From Candidatus Zhuqueibacterota bacterium (GTDB taxonomy: Bacteria; Zhuqueibacterota; Zhuqueibacteria; Oceanimicrobiales; Oceanimicrobiaceae), in NCBI GenBank assembly GCA_029262005.1, contig JAJDAG010000057.1, positions 1 to 63,798 on the forward strand: DNA of 63,798 bases. Direction: 5' to 3'. Made by a program: the position numbers and the translations under genes. The notes beneath the pieces were generated by a model that saw only the letters and a program-made list of their open reading frames with translations, was not told the DNA's origin and did not search any database. Shown one piece after another: positions 8,701 through 19,300 of this stretch. The number at the start of each line of letters is the position of its first letter. The first letter of the stretch is position 1.

Positions 8701-10231
8701 GCGTATTCCAACTCTGACCAGAGTCGGTTGAAAATTCTATATTTACGAACGGGATGTTTCCAGAAAATGACCAGTTAATGGGAAAGACAGAGCCGACTGC
8801 AATCTGCTCCAAGCCATTAGGGGATAGCACTGCAATTGTTTGTGGCTCCTCGCCCGGGCGCTGAATTGTAAACACACCGGATGTTGTATCAGCAGGCTCA
8901 CCAGCTTCGAGACCGTAAACACGCAACAAGCATTGCTGAGACGAAGTGTCCGGTACACTCCAATTGAACATTCCCGTGTTCGGAGCAGAATTTGTGATAT
9001 CGCTCCAACTCACGCCGCCATCAGCTGAAAAAGCCAGGCCAACATTGTTAATTGCTCCCGCTGTAGTCCACTCGACAGGAAAATTCTGCTCAGACATGAC
9101 GGTGTCACCTGGAGCCGGAGAAGTCAGACTCAGGCCCAAAGGGGCACCAAGCACTTCATACCAAACCAGGTCGCGTGCATCACGAATGGCTGCAGCGACA
9201 TCAGCATCGCCGTCATTATCGAGATCTTCAACATGCACGAAACGTGGTGTATCCACATCATCAATGACGATGCCAGTACCAAAATTACCCAGTCCATCAT
9301 TGATCCAGACTTTAATATTGTTGGCTGAAAATCCGGCTGCAGCAACATCCAGGTCGCCATCACCATCCATATCCCCTGCACGCACCGACCAGCTATCTGA
9401 AAATTGCGCTTCAATAGTGCGTTCAACAAAAGTGCCCGAGCCATCGTTTTCAAACCAGTCCAAGTCGCCATTGTCTCTTTGAGTCCGGAGAAAATCGAGA
9501 TCACCATCGTTGTCAAGGTCGGCCGGATACAGGCAAAGGGCGCCAAAATCATTAAGTGATTGCTTGGTAAAATTCGCAGCGCCATCATTAACATACCAGC
9601 GTGTAACCGACGAGCCACCACCAAGCATATCGAGGTCACCATCACCATCCAGATCGGCTGCGGCAACTGAATGCGCCCCTTTCATGTTGGAATCGACCGT
9701 GTGTTTCTGAAATGCGGTGCCCGTGTTTTCATACCAATTGATATGCCCATCCTTCCAATGCGCAGAAATGATATCGGTGTCGCCGTCGCCATCGATGTCC
9801 GCAGTGAGCACAGTTTCAGGATCAAGCCCGTTGCTATCTATAATAATCTTATTAGGATAACCCCCGGCGCCATCGTTTTTCCAAAGAACAAGTTCATCTC
9901 CAGATGGTGTGCCGCCAAGCATGTCTATATCGCCGTCACCATCAACATCCGCAGCGTGAGCTGTCCAGGCGCCAATCAGCGGGCCAACAGAATTGCGGGT
10001 AAAGTTATTCGCACCGTCATTTTGCCACCAGTCGATACCATCAAATGCTGCGGTAACCAAATCGCGGTTGCCGTCACCATCTACATCTTTTGCGTAGACC
10101 CAATAGGCACCGCGCAAATTATCGCTGATAGTATGTCTCGTAAAGGTAGGTGGGTCAGAGGCAAGTGCAGGCGGAGCGAAATTCAGACAATATAAAATGG
10201 CTGCGAGTGAAGCAAAAAAAATACGCCCCAT
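5792..10231 (-). CDS. Secreted FG-GAP/Ig/tandem-95 multidomain protein with T9SS sorting tail (paralogue)
   Basis: 1479 aa. Signal peptide (about 1-25, ending 'PALAS'), then FG-GAP repeats with 'DxDGDGDxD' loops (about 30-360), three Ig-like units (starting about 362, 464 and 562), an IPT/TIG domain (about 659-735), a DNRLRE-like jelly roll (about 740-890), three tandem-95 cadherin-like units (about 910-1190), an Ig-like unit, an Fn3-like module ('GFNVLRSHLIDGEYVRINKE', about 1287-1380) and a T9SS sorting module ('LSPNYPNPFNPSTRIRFQLP') to the end. Layout and order match the 1280-aa neighbour, with one extra tandem-95 unit and one extra Fn3-like unit, so the two arose by duplication. The ATG at 10231 follows a GAGGAA ribosome site. 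The likely role is an extracellular structural or binding protein; no catalytic motif was found. Confidence 0.9.
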   Translation of the reverse strand: MGRIFFASLAAILYCLNFAPPALASDPPTFTRHTISDNLRGAYWVYAKDVDGDGNRDLVTAAFDGIDWWQNDGANNFTRNSVGPLIGAWTAHAADVDGDGDIDMLGGTPSGDELVLWKNDGAGGYPNKIIIDSNGLDPETVLTADIDGDGDTDIISAHWKDGHINWYENTGTAFQKHTVDSNMKGAHSVAAADLDGDGDLDMLGGGSSVTRWYVNDGAANFTKQSLNDFGALCLYPADLDNDGDLDFLRTQRDNGDLDWFENDGSGTFVERTIEAQFSDSWSVRAGDMDGDGDLDVAAAGFSANNIKVWINDGLGNFGTGIVIDDVDTPRFVHVEDLDNDGDADVAAAIRDARDLVWYEVLGAPLGLSLTSPAPGDTVMSEQNFPVEWTTAGAINNVGLAFSADGGVSWSDITNSAPNTGMFNWSVPDTSSQQCLLRVYGLEAGEPADTTSGVFTIQRPGEEPQTIAVLSPNGLEQIAVGSVFPINWSFSGNIPFVNIEFSTDSGQSWNTLAMAAENAGGFDWTVPKLPSQACLIKVSDAADGQRMDVSDTVFSIFELPQSLEIMQPNGNELLVEGRNYEIQWSSSGGIDSVNIEFSSNGGLLWDEVAYAISNLDSFNWTVPGIYSAFCLIRISDAEDGEPVASSASNFTVRTVESLIPIISSFEPRQGEPGTSVTIRGSNFLEITEVILGKKSTVFSVEAEDRITAVVPLGAASDNFIVTNFAGTGESDEIFQIVAGIDTVTSFFFSTDDAQVKVADSTRNYGDKPSFKIENGKFLSYLKFDVSGFSGAAHQAILQLEVLNGSNSGGNIFGVSNTYKDSQTLWDEAGLSFANAPTVGGFPVDTVGAVAIGDTVAFDVTALITGDGVYSFALRSKSSDQVDYSSKEGVTSPRLMVVGPAIGNLSPYAEDDRFGLHEDVSTQLNVLDNDADSDGTIAVESVAIVTGPSHGQATVGAGGSLIFLPAENFFGQDSLFYTVLDDKGAISNVSRVFLEVLSINDAPVAVLDVDTLRQGHTIQISVLQNDADIDGQLDSSSVEIVSGPFGNAAAIVTGAAGTINYTPDVRFSGRDSLFYTVKDDSGSVSNQGKILIWIITENQPPLAVDDIVQLELDSTVDINVLANDLDPEEMLDVTTVSVHDTPQNGELFVHVLTGEISYAPFAGYIGLDSLTYTVQDTGGLVSNPATVRIVVREENQPPVIETSSPLERTLAISQDGLVNFSINVSDGNSDTLAFNWRIVDPVSFTDRLVSTTTEYQFNAMEWLPANYTVNVTVSDGLAADSLAWQLDIVTSVEMATLSAGFVAFAGNIIQWDTSRETYNAGFNVLRSHLIDGEYVRINKELLSSNQSGTYQFIDKDVQTGRRYHYLIEGVNINGRQAKHGPLSVLVSAPEQFELSPNYPNPFNPSTRIRFQLPTTADVSLIVYNVMGREVRTLVHERKPAGYYDVTWEGNDNNGRPVSTGIYYYRIVAADFKETRRMAFLK

Positions 10232-10466
10232 TATTCCTCGCGCGCTAGTTTAATAATGCTAATCATGTGATTCTGCTGTATCTCCCAAACAGATGAATTA
10301 TCTACTCTAAACTTACCCTGTTTGCAGCAGATCGCAGAAAAGTTATTGTTGAAAAATGGTATAAAACACAAAGAGAAGAGAATAAAGAAAAGGCGTGCGT
10401 TCTCATAAACAATCGGCCATCACAACTTTCTCTACTCTCATCTCTTCACATTTTGTCTAAAGCAAG

Positions 10467-13400
10467 TTACTTCAGAAGCAGCATTCGTCTGGTCTGCCTG
10501 AAGTTACCTGAAATAATTTGGTAATAGAATACACCTGAGCTAACGCGTTGGCCGGCATCATCTCTGGCATCCCACAGAGCAACATGAAAACCAGGAGGTT
10601 TGGTTTCGTTTACAAGCCGCCTGACCAGCTTGCCAAGCAAATCATAAATACGAATTTCAACCTGCCCTGTCGCAGGCAATTGAAACCGAATGCGGGTCTC
10701 GGGATTGAACGGATTCGGATAATTTTGACTAAGCTCAAATGTTTCCGGGGCGTTCACCGAAACCATAATCGGGCCATGTTGAGTCCGAATACCATTCAAA
10801 TCCACATCCTCCAACATGTAATAATAATTGCGTGCAGCCCCAACTTCTCGATCAACAAAAACATAATCCTTATCACCATTCGGGGCAATTAATTTATCAT
10901 TGATTTTTGTGAATGTCCCTGCCTTACTATGACTTCGTAAGATATTAAAACCGCTATTGGCGATTTCGCGACTCGTTACCCACTGAATTTTCACACCATC
11001 AAAGCCGGCGAACTCCGCCTGCAAACTGGCAAGCTCAACCGATGTCACATCTTCAAATTCTACGGATGCAGTAGAATTCAGTTCAATACCGCCGACAACC
11101 CGAGCCGAAATTGTCCGTTGCCCCGGTTCACTAGAAGAAATTGTGCCGGTGGCCTCTCCATTTGCGTTGGTAGATGCCTGGGGCTGTTCGATAATATCAT
11201 TGCCATCAGAAAAAATATTGACATCGACATCGCTCACTGGGTTCTCAAACTTATCCCGCAGTGTTACCGTTACAATCGCGGAATCCTGACCATTGCCTTT
11301 TACCGTGTCTTTGTCAACCTCAACGTTTGAGGCATCCGCATCAACCAGGCCGGCAATCGCTGTAGCCAAGACTGTCATTGGCGAACCATCCAGATGAGCA
11401 AAACCGTTTTTTGCAATAACTTCCAGAGCTTGAGCATCATTGCCGAGTACGCCGCCAAGATACCATTCGATTTCGGCAAGGCCGGCGCTATTCGTAACAA
11501 TCATTTTACTGGTATCTACAACTGCCGTACCATCGAGCGTTCCGCCACCAGCCTTGATTCTAAATGTCACACCAAGCCCTGAAACAGGTTGGCTGGCCAA
11601 GTCACTTACAAAAACCTGAATTTTTTCAGGCAATGGCAACCCTGCCGGGGAAGGCGCCTGGTTCCCACCTCCAGCCAGCTCAATTGTTGCGGCAGAGGTT
11701 GCAGCGGCAGATGCCACGAACAGGATATTGTTGGTTTTAGGAGCGGAAGCACGTACCTGGTTATTTTGTAAACCGACTTCATCACCCAAAGTCAGCGATG
11801 TTTGCGCGTTACCGTTATTGTCGGAAAAAGTCGACTCAATACTTAAATTGCCACCACCCTGAGTGACCAGAAATGACACCGGCCAGTTGGAAACAGGATT
11901 GTTATCATTATCCGTAACTCTGATGACAAATGGCTCGGCTAGAGGTTGGCCAACCAACCCTGTTTGGGCATCGCCACTCACTGTCAACAAATTCTCACCA
12001 GGTCCTGGCGAAACGCCGGCCTTAAATTCAAATGGAGAGTTCGTTAGGGCGGCGCCCTGATAACCGCTTGATGTCAGAAGCTTTTGTTGGCCTGTATCCG
12101 GCCCCATTCGCCACTCAACCCGGGCAGCTCCCTGTGCGTTGGTCAAAACATTTGCAACGCTACTGCCATTAACCTGGCCATCACCCGTCGTTACGGCAAA
12201 ACCAACAGTGTGTCCGACAACAGGTGCACCAAGTTCATCCAGAACCCGGACTGCAACAGAGTCAGACAAAGGCAGATTGGTTAAACCGGTTGGGGTTGCA
12301 TCTGAAAGTACCAGCAATTCACTTGGCGCGGCAGCGTTGGCTATAAATAAGACAGGCGAACCTGTCAGTCCAGCAGCGGTTGCCTGAAATCGATTTTCAG
12401 CACCCGCGGCATTTCCGAGTGTTGCCGTGATTTGAGCCACACCAGTCGCGTCGGTTTTCACGGTCTTGGTGCTGTTACCTTCGATTGAGCCGTCTCCCTG
12501 TGTCACGGAGAATTCAACATCCACATCTTCGACAGGAATACCGCTTGCGTCTGTGACAATGACTTTTAGCGGCTCAGAAAGCGGTTGGCCGGCCGAAGCG
12601 GTCTGACCGTCACCACCCGCAAGGGCTATATTTTCAGGATCGCCGGCTGCGGCACTCGCAGTGAAAACAACCTCTGCTCCGACATAACCAGTCGCTGTCA
12701 CACTCACTTCATTTGTGGGTGAATTGGTTGCGGTTGTTAAAAGTGTGCCGGCCCGACCATCGAGGCCGGCGTTGGTCGTAGTCACGGTTAAGCTACCGTT
12801 TCCGGGTGGTTTAACCGCGAAACTGAGTGGTGCATTTACCGCCAGGTTACTCCATTTATCGCGCAATTCTACAACAAATGCCTCACCTAAAACCTGACCA
12901 GGGACTCCATTCTGACCATCGCCTGATATTTTGGCGATGGTGGCTACAGAGTCCGGCAAACCGGTCGCGGTAAAAATGATATTCGGCAACCCGGATGCTG
13001 AAACGGTCAAAGCATTGTTGCCCGGCAAGACGCCAAGCGTCCAATTGGCGAGCGCTTCACCATTTTCATCTGTAAACCTGCCGGAAGGTGCAAGCGGATC
13101 CTGATTGGCCGGTGGCTGAAAACCGGAACCAACCGGCGTTATCACAAATTGATCAAGCTTGGCTCCATCTTTTGAATGTTCAATTTTTATGGAGTTGGTT
13201 CCGGAAGACAGTGTCAGAATTAATGGATCAAACTCAGGGGTTTTCGCCTTACCACTACCACGGCCCGAAACAGCATCCCAGTGCCAATCACTTTGATGAA
13301 TGCGCTGGCCAATATCCCAAAGATTGCTGACGCCATCAACAATAACCCGAAACGCATCAGCGTTAGCATTTGGATAAATGGCCCGACCCCACATTTCATA

Positions 13401-15941
13401 TTCGCCGGCTGTTTCAACATTTACAAAATATTCGGCCAGACCTTTCTGGCTGTCACCTGTGCCTTCAGGCACATGGATGTACTCACCCTGGGAGGCACTC
13501 CCACCCTGTCCAACAACCATAGGTGACGTCAGAATGCCGGCTTCAGCCTCCACAACAATGTCGCCTGTGGGGGAAAGCACGTCCACTGTACCATTTCCTT
13601 CTGTGACCAGGAAGTCCACATTAACACCTTTGATTGGGCTATCGTTTTCATCTGTCACTTTCACAACAACAGGAAATGGCAGAGCTTGCTTAACCGTATC
13701 AATTTGAACATCGCCCGAAACTTTTGCCAGGCTTGCCGGAGCGCCAACTTCAAGGAGGACTGAAAAATTATCGATGTCATTGTTCAAGTTACTGCGTAAA
13801 GTTACACCAGCCCAGTCATCTTCTGAAAGGTCAAACAATTGCCCCGCGTCCTCTACGCTGCCGTCGAACTGATCATTTATGAAAAAATCAAACTGATTCG
13901 TCCCGCCCGCAGACTTAATTTGTACCTTCACGATATCGCCGGGAGCAGGTACGCTTTGCAGAGGTGATTGATTCTTGTCAATTACAGATGTCAAAGCACC
14001 GCCATCAAGCTGCCAGAGGCGAATTTCATTTGCTGCAGTTCTACGCGTTATCGCGTAGCCGCTTGCCGTCGCATCCGGCGATCCGAATACAATAACAAAG
14101 CCGGCCTGATCCAGCCCGGCAGTGTTACTATCATCAGCGAATTTAAAAGAAACTTCCGTGGCATTTTTGCGCGCATTGAGCACGGCAATATCGTCCCAGT
14201 TACCATCGGTTGATGTATTGCTCAATTGATTGTTTACGATTACATAGGCCGGATCGGCTGTCCAGTCGGTACCGAGACCACTGCTTCGCTCAAAGTTATC
14301 AACATAGACATTGCCCGATTTTGTAGTTGAAGTGACCACGTTGGACAGTTCCGATTTATTGCCCGCCTCATCGGTGACGATCAACGCAAAATAATATTGC
14401 AAGCCCGGCAGTAAACTTATAATAGTAACACTATCAGTGGTCCCGGAAGAGGATGGTTTCGGCATGTTTGCAACCGCCGTGGCGCTGTCAAAATTTCCTG
14501 CATTAATTGGCGATTCTGAATACCGAAGATCATAAACGCTGGCCACACCTATTGCCCCATCATCACCCGTAGCAGTCCAGGTCAATGGAATAGAAGTCGC
14601 AGCAGGGCTCGCAGCGGCAAGATCAGTAATTGGATCAGGCGCTGTGGTATCGCTGGTCTTGCGGACAGTAAACTCATCGACATCATTACTTCGATTATGT
14701 CGCAGGAGCATGCCGGAATAAAGCTCACTGCCAACGCCGGGATTATTTATTGTAATGCTTCCGGCAAACTCATCTTCAACATAATAATCAAACTTCAAAT
14801 TGGAAGAATCCACCGTCAAATCGACGCGAAGCACCTTGCCCGGACCAGGCGTTGTGGAAGCCTGGCTTACTGGATTGGTTGATAGCAAATCCGTTCCAGA
14901 AATGCCAGAGGCAATTGTCCACAGATGCAATTCATTATCGCTCGGAGAGATCCAGGCAAGATAACCGGACGCGTCTTTGGACGATGAATCCAGCAAGAGC
15001 GCCAGACCGCCTTCGTCCAGACCAGCAGCATCAGCATCAGCGGCCCATTTTACAGCCACGCTACTCGGATTTTGCACCCCGAGAAATGTGGCCATGTGTT
15101 GCCAGTTGGAAGTACCTGTGGTAGCTGTATTGGCAAGATCACCACTCTGAATAGCGAATTCAGCATCAGCATCCCAGGTGATGCCAAGATTGGTACGTTG
15201 AAAATTATCCGTAATTTCCGTGGAAGTGCTATTGAGTGCGGTCATCAGAACGTTGAAATACACTTCAGCCAAAATATTGAAGCCGACATCATTTGGGTGC
15301 ACATCATCACTTGTATCGAAATAATCCGTTGCCCAATTTGAATTTTGCTTCATTATTTCGTTAACACCGGCATAAAACAAATTTAAGCCTTCCTGATCAC
15401 GCTTGGTGTAAAAAATATCTTCAATGAGCAGGTTTAGCGCCGTGGTGGCATCATCTTTAGCGTCTGTACGTGGTGTGATGCTGGAGAGAATTATTTTTGT
15501 ACTCGAACTGTTCGCATCTATTGCATCAAGAATATCTGCGATTTCATCGCGCGTACTTTCTGCGGTCTGGTCATTTGAAACATCGTTGGTGCCAATATGT
15601 AAAATGACAACGTCCGGACCGACTCCAAGGTAAGTAGCAATATTGGATAAAATCTGATCTGCACGGGAACCATCGTGTCCCTCATGATCTGCGTCGAACC
15701 CCGTGCCATCAGACAAAGAACCGACAAAATTGAATGGCTGTCCTTCTGCAATCAACAAAGCTGACAAATCGTTGCGATAACCGGCATCATCAGTCGATGG
15801 GCCATCGACACCGCGGGTTATGGAATTTCCCAAAGGCATAATTTTAGTTTGAGACAAAGCCGTTGTGCCTGTTATAAAAAGTGCAACAAAAGCCAGGACA
15901 AACCTCGAAGCAAATCGGGAATTGCGTAAATTGTGAATCAT
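10467..15941 (-). CDS. Giant secreted SGNH (CE3-like) esterase with nested CBM, seven Big_1 domains and T9SS tail
   Basis: 1824 aa from the ATG at 15941. An in-frame ATG nine bases upstream (15950) abuts AGGAG directly, whereas 15941 has proper spacing. After a signal peptide ('FITGTTALSQ') comes an SGNH hydrolase of carbohydrate-esterase family 3 type: block I 'MPLGNSITRG' (nucleophile Ser), 'HEGHDG', block III 'HIGTND', block V 'DDVHPND' (catalytic Asp and His). Then follow a concanavalin-like jelly roll, an Fn3 domain and a second jelly roll. Seven Big_1 (invasin-type) Ig domains come next, the first interrupted by a CBM6/35-like domain (about 13090-13565). An Fn3-like unit and a T9SS module ('LSQNYPNPFNPETRIRFQLP') finish it. 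CE3 enzymes remove O-acetyl groups from polysaccharides, so a role on a cell-surface polysaccharide is plausible. Confidence 0.88.
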   Translation of the reverse strand: MIHNLRNSRFASRFVLAFVALFITGTTALSQTKIMPLGNSITRGVDGPSTDDAGYRNDLSALLIAEGQPFNFVGSLSDGTGFDADHEGHDGSRADQILSNIATYLGVGPDVVILHIGTNDVSNDQTAESTRDEIADILDAIDANSSSTKIILSSITPRTDAKDDATTALNLLIEDIFYTKRDQEGLNLFYAGVNEIMKQNSNWATDYFDTSDDVHPNDVGFNILAEVYFNVLMTALNSTSTEITDNFQRTNLGITWDADAEFAIQSGDLANTATTGTSNWQHMATFLGVQNPSSVAVKWAADADAAGLDEGGLALLLDSSSKDASGYLAWISPSDNELHLWTIASGISGTDLLSTNPVSQASTTPGPGKVLRVDLTVDSSNLKFDYYVEDEFAGSITINNPGVGSELYSGMLLRHNRSNDVDEFTVRKTSDTTAPDPITDLAAASPAATSIPLTWTATGDDGAIGVASVYDLRYSESPINAGNFDSATAVANMPKPSSSGTTDSVTIISLLPGLQYYFALIVTDEAGNKSELSNVVTSTTKSGNVYVDNFERSSGLGTDWTADPAYVIVNNQLSNTSTDGNWDDIAVLNARKNATEVSFKFADDSNTAGLDQAGFVIVFGSPDATASGYAITRRTAANEIRLWQLDGGALTSVIDKNQSPLQSVPAPGDIVKVQIKSAGGTNQFDFFINDQFDGSVEDAGQLFDLSEDDWAGVTLRSNLNNDIDNFSVLLEVGAPASLAKVSGDVQIDTVKQALPFPVVVKVTDENDSPIKGVNVDFLVTEGNGTVDVLSPTGDIVVEAEAGILTSPMVVGQGGSASQGEYIHVPEGTGDSQKGLAEYFVNVETAGEYEMWGRAIYPNANADAFRVIVDGVSNLWDIGQRIHQSDWHWDAVSGRGSGKAKTPEFDPLILTLSSGTNSIKIEHSKDGAKLDQFVITPVGSGFQPPANQDPLAPSGRFTDENGEALANWTLGVLPGNNALTVSASGLPNIIFTATGLPDSVATIAKISGDGQNGVPGQVLGEAFVVELRDKWSNLAVNAPLSFAVKPPGNGSLTVTTTNAGLDGRAGTLLTTATNSPTNEVSVTATGYVGAEVVFTASAAAGDPENIALAGGDGQTASAGQPLSEPLKVIVTDASGIPVEDVDVEFSVTQGDGSIEGNSTKTVKTDATGVAQITATLGNAAGAENRFQATAAGLTGSPVLFIANAAAPSELLVLSDATPTGLTNLPLSDSVAVRVLDELGAPVVGHTVGFAVTTGDGQVNGSSVANVLTNAQGAARVEWRMGPDTGQQKLLTSSGYQGAALTNSPFEFKAGVSPGPGENLLTVSGDAQTGLVGQPLAEPFVIRVTDNDNNPVSNWPVSFLVTQGGGNLSIESTFSDNNGNAQTSLTLGDEVGLQNNQVRASAPKTNNILFVASAAATSAATIELAGGGNQAPSPAGLPLPEKIQVFVSDLASQPVSGLGVTFRIKAGGGTLDGTAVVDTSKMIVTNSAGLAEIEWYLGGVLGNDAQALEVIAKNGFAHLDGSPMTVLATAIAGLVDADASNVEVDKDTVKGNGQDSAIVTVTLRDKFENPVSDVDVNIFSDGNDIIEQPQASTNANGEATGTISSSEPGQRTISARVVGGIELNSTASVEFEDVTSVELASLQAEFAGFDGVKIQWVTSREIANSGFNILRSHSKAGTFTKINDKLIAPNGDKDYVFVDREVGAARNYYYMLEDVDLNGIRTQHGPIMVSVNAPETFELSQNYPNPFNPETRIRFQLPATGQVEIRIYDLLGKLVRRLVNETKPPGFHVALWDARDDAGQRVSSGVFYYQIISGNFRQTRRMLLLK

Positions 15942-15950
15942 GTTTTCCAT

Positions 15951-16376
15951 CTCCTGGTATTCTCTAAACGTGGATTACAGTTGAGATCAATTACCGGTCG
16001 GCGAACATATTATGGCAGGAGCAAATGCAAGAAGTTTCAATCAAACAGTTCAAATGCAGACAGTTAACCACAGCTGAACAGCCCTGTCCACAAAATAAAT
16101 TCTCTTGATTATAAAAAAAATCAATAACCATAAAGCAAATACATCTCACCTCAAGTTCTCCATCCGAAATATCTTTATCCTTCCAGTCCTCATATCGCGG
16201 AGAATTAAGACAAAATCTTAGCAATATGTGGCCATCAAACCGACTTCCCTTCTTACCGAAAACAGACAAACCAAACTCATCACACCGGTTTAACCGGCGA
16301 GAATCTTGTCGGGTCGGCCAAGAAGACTGCCAACTACAATTACAGATAGCAATCTCATGCCGTTTTCACTCAACCA
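15951..16376. other. Intergenic stretch between the two SGNH giants; no supported gene
   Basis: A minus-strand open frame at 15991-16269 has no recognisable motif, is unusually rich in Cys and aromatic residues, and lacks a ribosome site, so it is not called. A 13-base palindrome (CCGGTT-N-AACCGG, 16285-16297) is present, but no T-run follows on either strand, so it is not called a terminator. The promoter of the downstream SGNH gene presumably lies here; no convincing -35/-10 pair was picked out by eye. Confidence 0.45.
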
Positions 16377-19300
16377 CTACTTGATAAGAAGCATTTTCTT
16401 GGTCTCTCTATGAGCAGCAGTAACAACCTGATAATAATAAACACCGGACCCAACAGCAACCCCCTGATTGTCCCGCGCGTTCCATGTAACGACATGAAAA
16501 TCAGCAGCAAAATCAGCCTCAACCAATGTGCGAACTTCACGGCCCAGAATATCAAAAATTCTCACCTTAACATGCCCTGCCTTGGGAAGCTGAAAACGAA
16601 TATTCGTCGTTGGATTAAATGGATTCGGATAATTCTGACTTAATTCGAATCGTTCAGGCGCCGCAATAAAGACCTCAATGGGTCCGTGTTGTGTTTTGAC
16701 TCCATTCAAGGCGATGTCTTCGAGTTTGTAGAAATACCGTGTTCCAGCATCTACTTTTTTATCAGAATAGGTATATTCACCATCTTGACTCACCGAAATT
16801 ATTTCCGCATTTATTCTGGCGAATTCACCGTCTTTACTTCTGGCTCGCAAAATATTAAAGCCTGTGTTATTGTTTTCCCGTGCGGTCACCCAGTTAATCC
16901 CAACACCATTAAAGCCGTCAAACTTGCCGGAGAAACTTGCCAACTCAACAGACACAACCAGGAGATCAAGATTCCATGTAAGCGATTCCGTATCATGCCC
17001 GTCTGTGACTTCAACTCTAATCGAATAAGTCGCGGGCTCAAAATTGTCGGTAACAAAATCAAATCCCGGAGAAGTCGACAACAATTGACCGCCTTGTGGA
17101 ATATTACCGGCAAAAATTCGCCAGCTATAGGAGATGATATCACCGGCATCTGCGTCCGTCGCGCTAACAGAAAAAGGAATGACCTCACCTTTTGTAAAGA
17201 AAAGTCCGGTTAACTGATTTGGAGTGAATGAAACAATCTCGGGAAAATTATTGCTGTTAACTACAGTAATTTTAATAGTTTCCATGTCAAGACCACCGCG
17301 GTTATCCGCTACAGTGAATGTCACTTTATACTCACCGTGCTGTGCCTGATTTGGAGTCCAACTAAACGTCGCGCTGCCGGCATTAAAAGTTGCGCCGCTC
17401 GGCAGATTATCAGCCTGGTACGTCAAAGGATCTGAGTCAGCATCACTCGCGTTGATTTGAAATTGCAGCAAATTACCCTCTGTGATTTCCTTGTCATCCA
17501 GAGTAGAAAATTCCGGAAAATTGTTACTCACGCCAGTTGCCGTAAAAGTGAGCTGACCGGGTGTTAACTGCGAAGCGATGGCCAAGGCCTTATTCTCCCC
17601 AAGTTGCCCCAGCGTAAACTCAGTCCAGGCCAATCCCTCATCATTGGAGAAAGTGGTCGTCTGAGAGATACTGCCGCCACCGACTGTGCGTACCCACTGT
17701 ACTTCCTGACCGGATACTGAATTTCCAAATTGATCCGTAACCTTGACAACAAGCGGCTTGACCAAAGCTCTCCCCACAGTCCCTTCCTGATTGTTACCGG
17801 AATAGAAAGCAAAGGCCCCAGCGGTGCCGGCAACAGAATGTATTTCGAAGGTAGCAAAAAAGCCGGGCAGTTCTTCTGAGGTAACTTTGACAACCACATC
17901 CTCAATAGTATTGGACATAAGAATTTGCGCGTTTGCGATGCCGCCAGAACTGGTGATGGCGTCATGACTTGAGACAGAGGCACTGCCCTCAACAACTTCA
18001 AAAGCAACATCCACGCCATCTCTTGGGTTATCAAAATAATCCGTTACCTGAACACCGATTTCATGCAGTGTATTTACCGTTGCGCTCTCACCATGACCGC
18101 TGTAACGAACAAACTTTGCCGGTAAGCCGACCATACCCTCTAGTGTAAAAGGAATCGGCGTGCCTGAAAGCTGACTGTTAACTGCGTCCACAGCGTTCGT
18201 TCCAACTTGCCGGCCAAGGGTAATTTCAGTTCGTGCGATACCTTCATAATTCGTAATCGGTGCCTCCTTCGACAAAGAACCACCACCGAGCGTCACATTA
18301 AAATCAATTTTTACACCTGAAACAGGCCGCCCTGCGGCATCGGTTACCTGAACGGCCAATGGTTGTGAAAGCGCGAGTCCGGCAGGACCTGTCTGATTAT
18401 TGCCACTGTGCAACGACATGGTTGTTGCAGTTGAGATTAAGCCCTGGGCTGTAAAGGTGACAGGCGAACCACTTAATTGCGCACCGTTAAAGAATGCCTT
18501 GGCTCGAATCTCATTTGTGCCTGGAGTCGAACCTAAAACCCAAGTTGCAGATGCTTTTCCATTTGAATCTGTTGTGGTTTCTTCAGCGCTCAGGCTCTGA
18601 GGTGAACCGGATCCCGCGGCACTCGTTTGCGCAATAAAACCACCACCGCTAATCACTTCAAATTCAACTTTGACACCGGGAACCGGATTGTTAAAATCGT
18701 CACTTACCAGCACTTCCACAGATTGCGGCACGGCCGTGCCAACATTGGCGCTCTGGCCGTTACCGTTGCTGAGTGACACTCGTTTGGGTGGTTCAGAAAG
18801 AAAAGTAACATTTACAAATGAATTTAAAGTAATGCCATCTGTGATATTGCGAGCGCTAATAGTCTTGGTTTCAGCCTTGATCGAGCTGATACTGCCCGCT
18901 GCTTTACCCGCCGCGTCAGTGGGATTGTCAGGCGAATTGATGGCATTATTAGATCCGGATGATGTAATTTTTACGGCCTTCCCAGGTATCGGGTTGCCGA
19001 ATTTATCTGTGAGCGTAACCTCAATATTCGCCATAGATGAACCATCCGCCTGAACGGCTGAAACATCTGAGACGACTGTTGAAGCGTCCGGATCAACCCG
19101 GCCGGCGCTGGCAGATGCATGAATCGTCAACGGGGAATTTGTGAGGTCATTAATGCCGTCATTGGCGCGCACTTCAAGACTCTGACTGCTTGCGCCAAGA
19201 CTACCACCCAAAGCCCAGGAAGCAGCCGCTATACCACTGCCATCTGTAAGCACCTGAATCTGAGTCAAAGTGGTGCCATTGAGCGTGCCCCCGCCCTGAC

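Noticed and set aside
15991-16269. Minus-strand 92-codon frame in the gap between the SGNH giants
   Set aside because: Cys/Phe-rich, no ribosome site, no recognisable family.
16285-16297. CCGGTT-N-AACCGG palindrome considered as a terminator or riboswitch part
   Set aside because: One-base centre, no T-run, and no c-di-GMP (GEMM) riboswitch core could be matched by eye in this gap.
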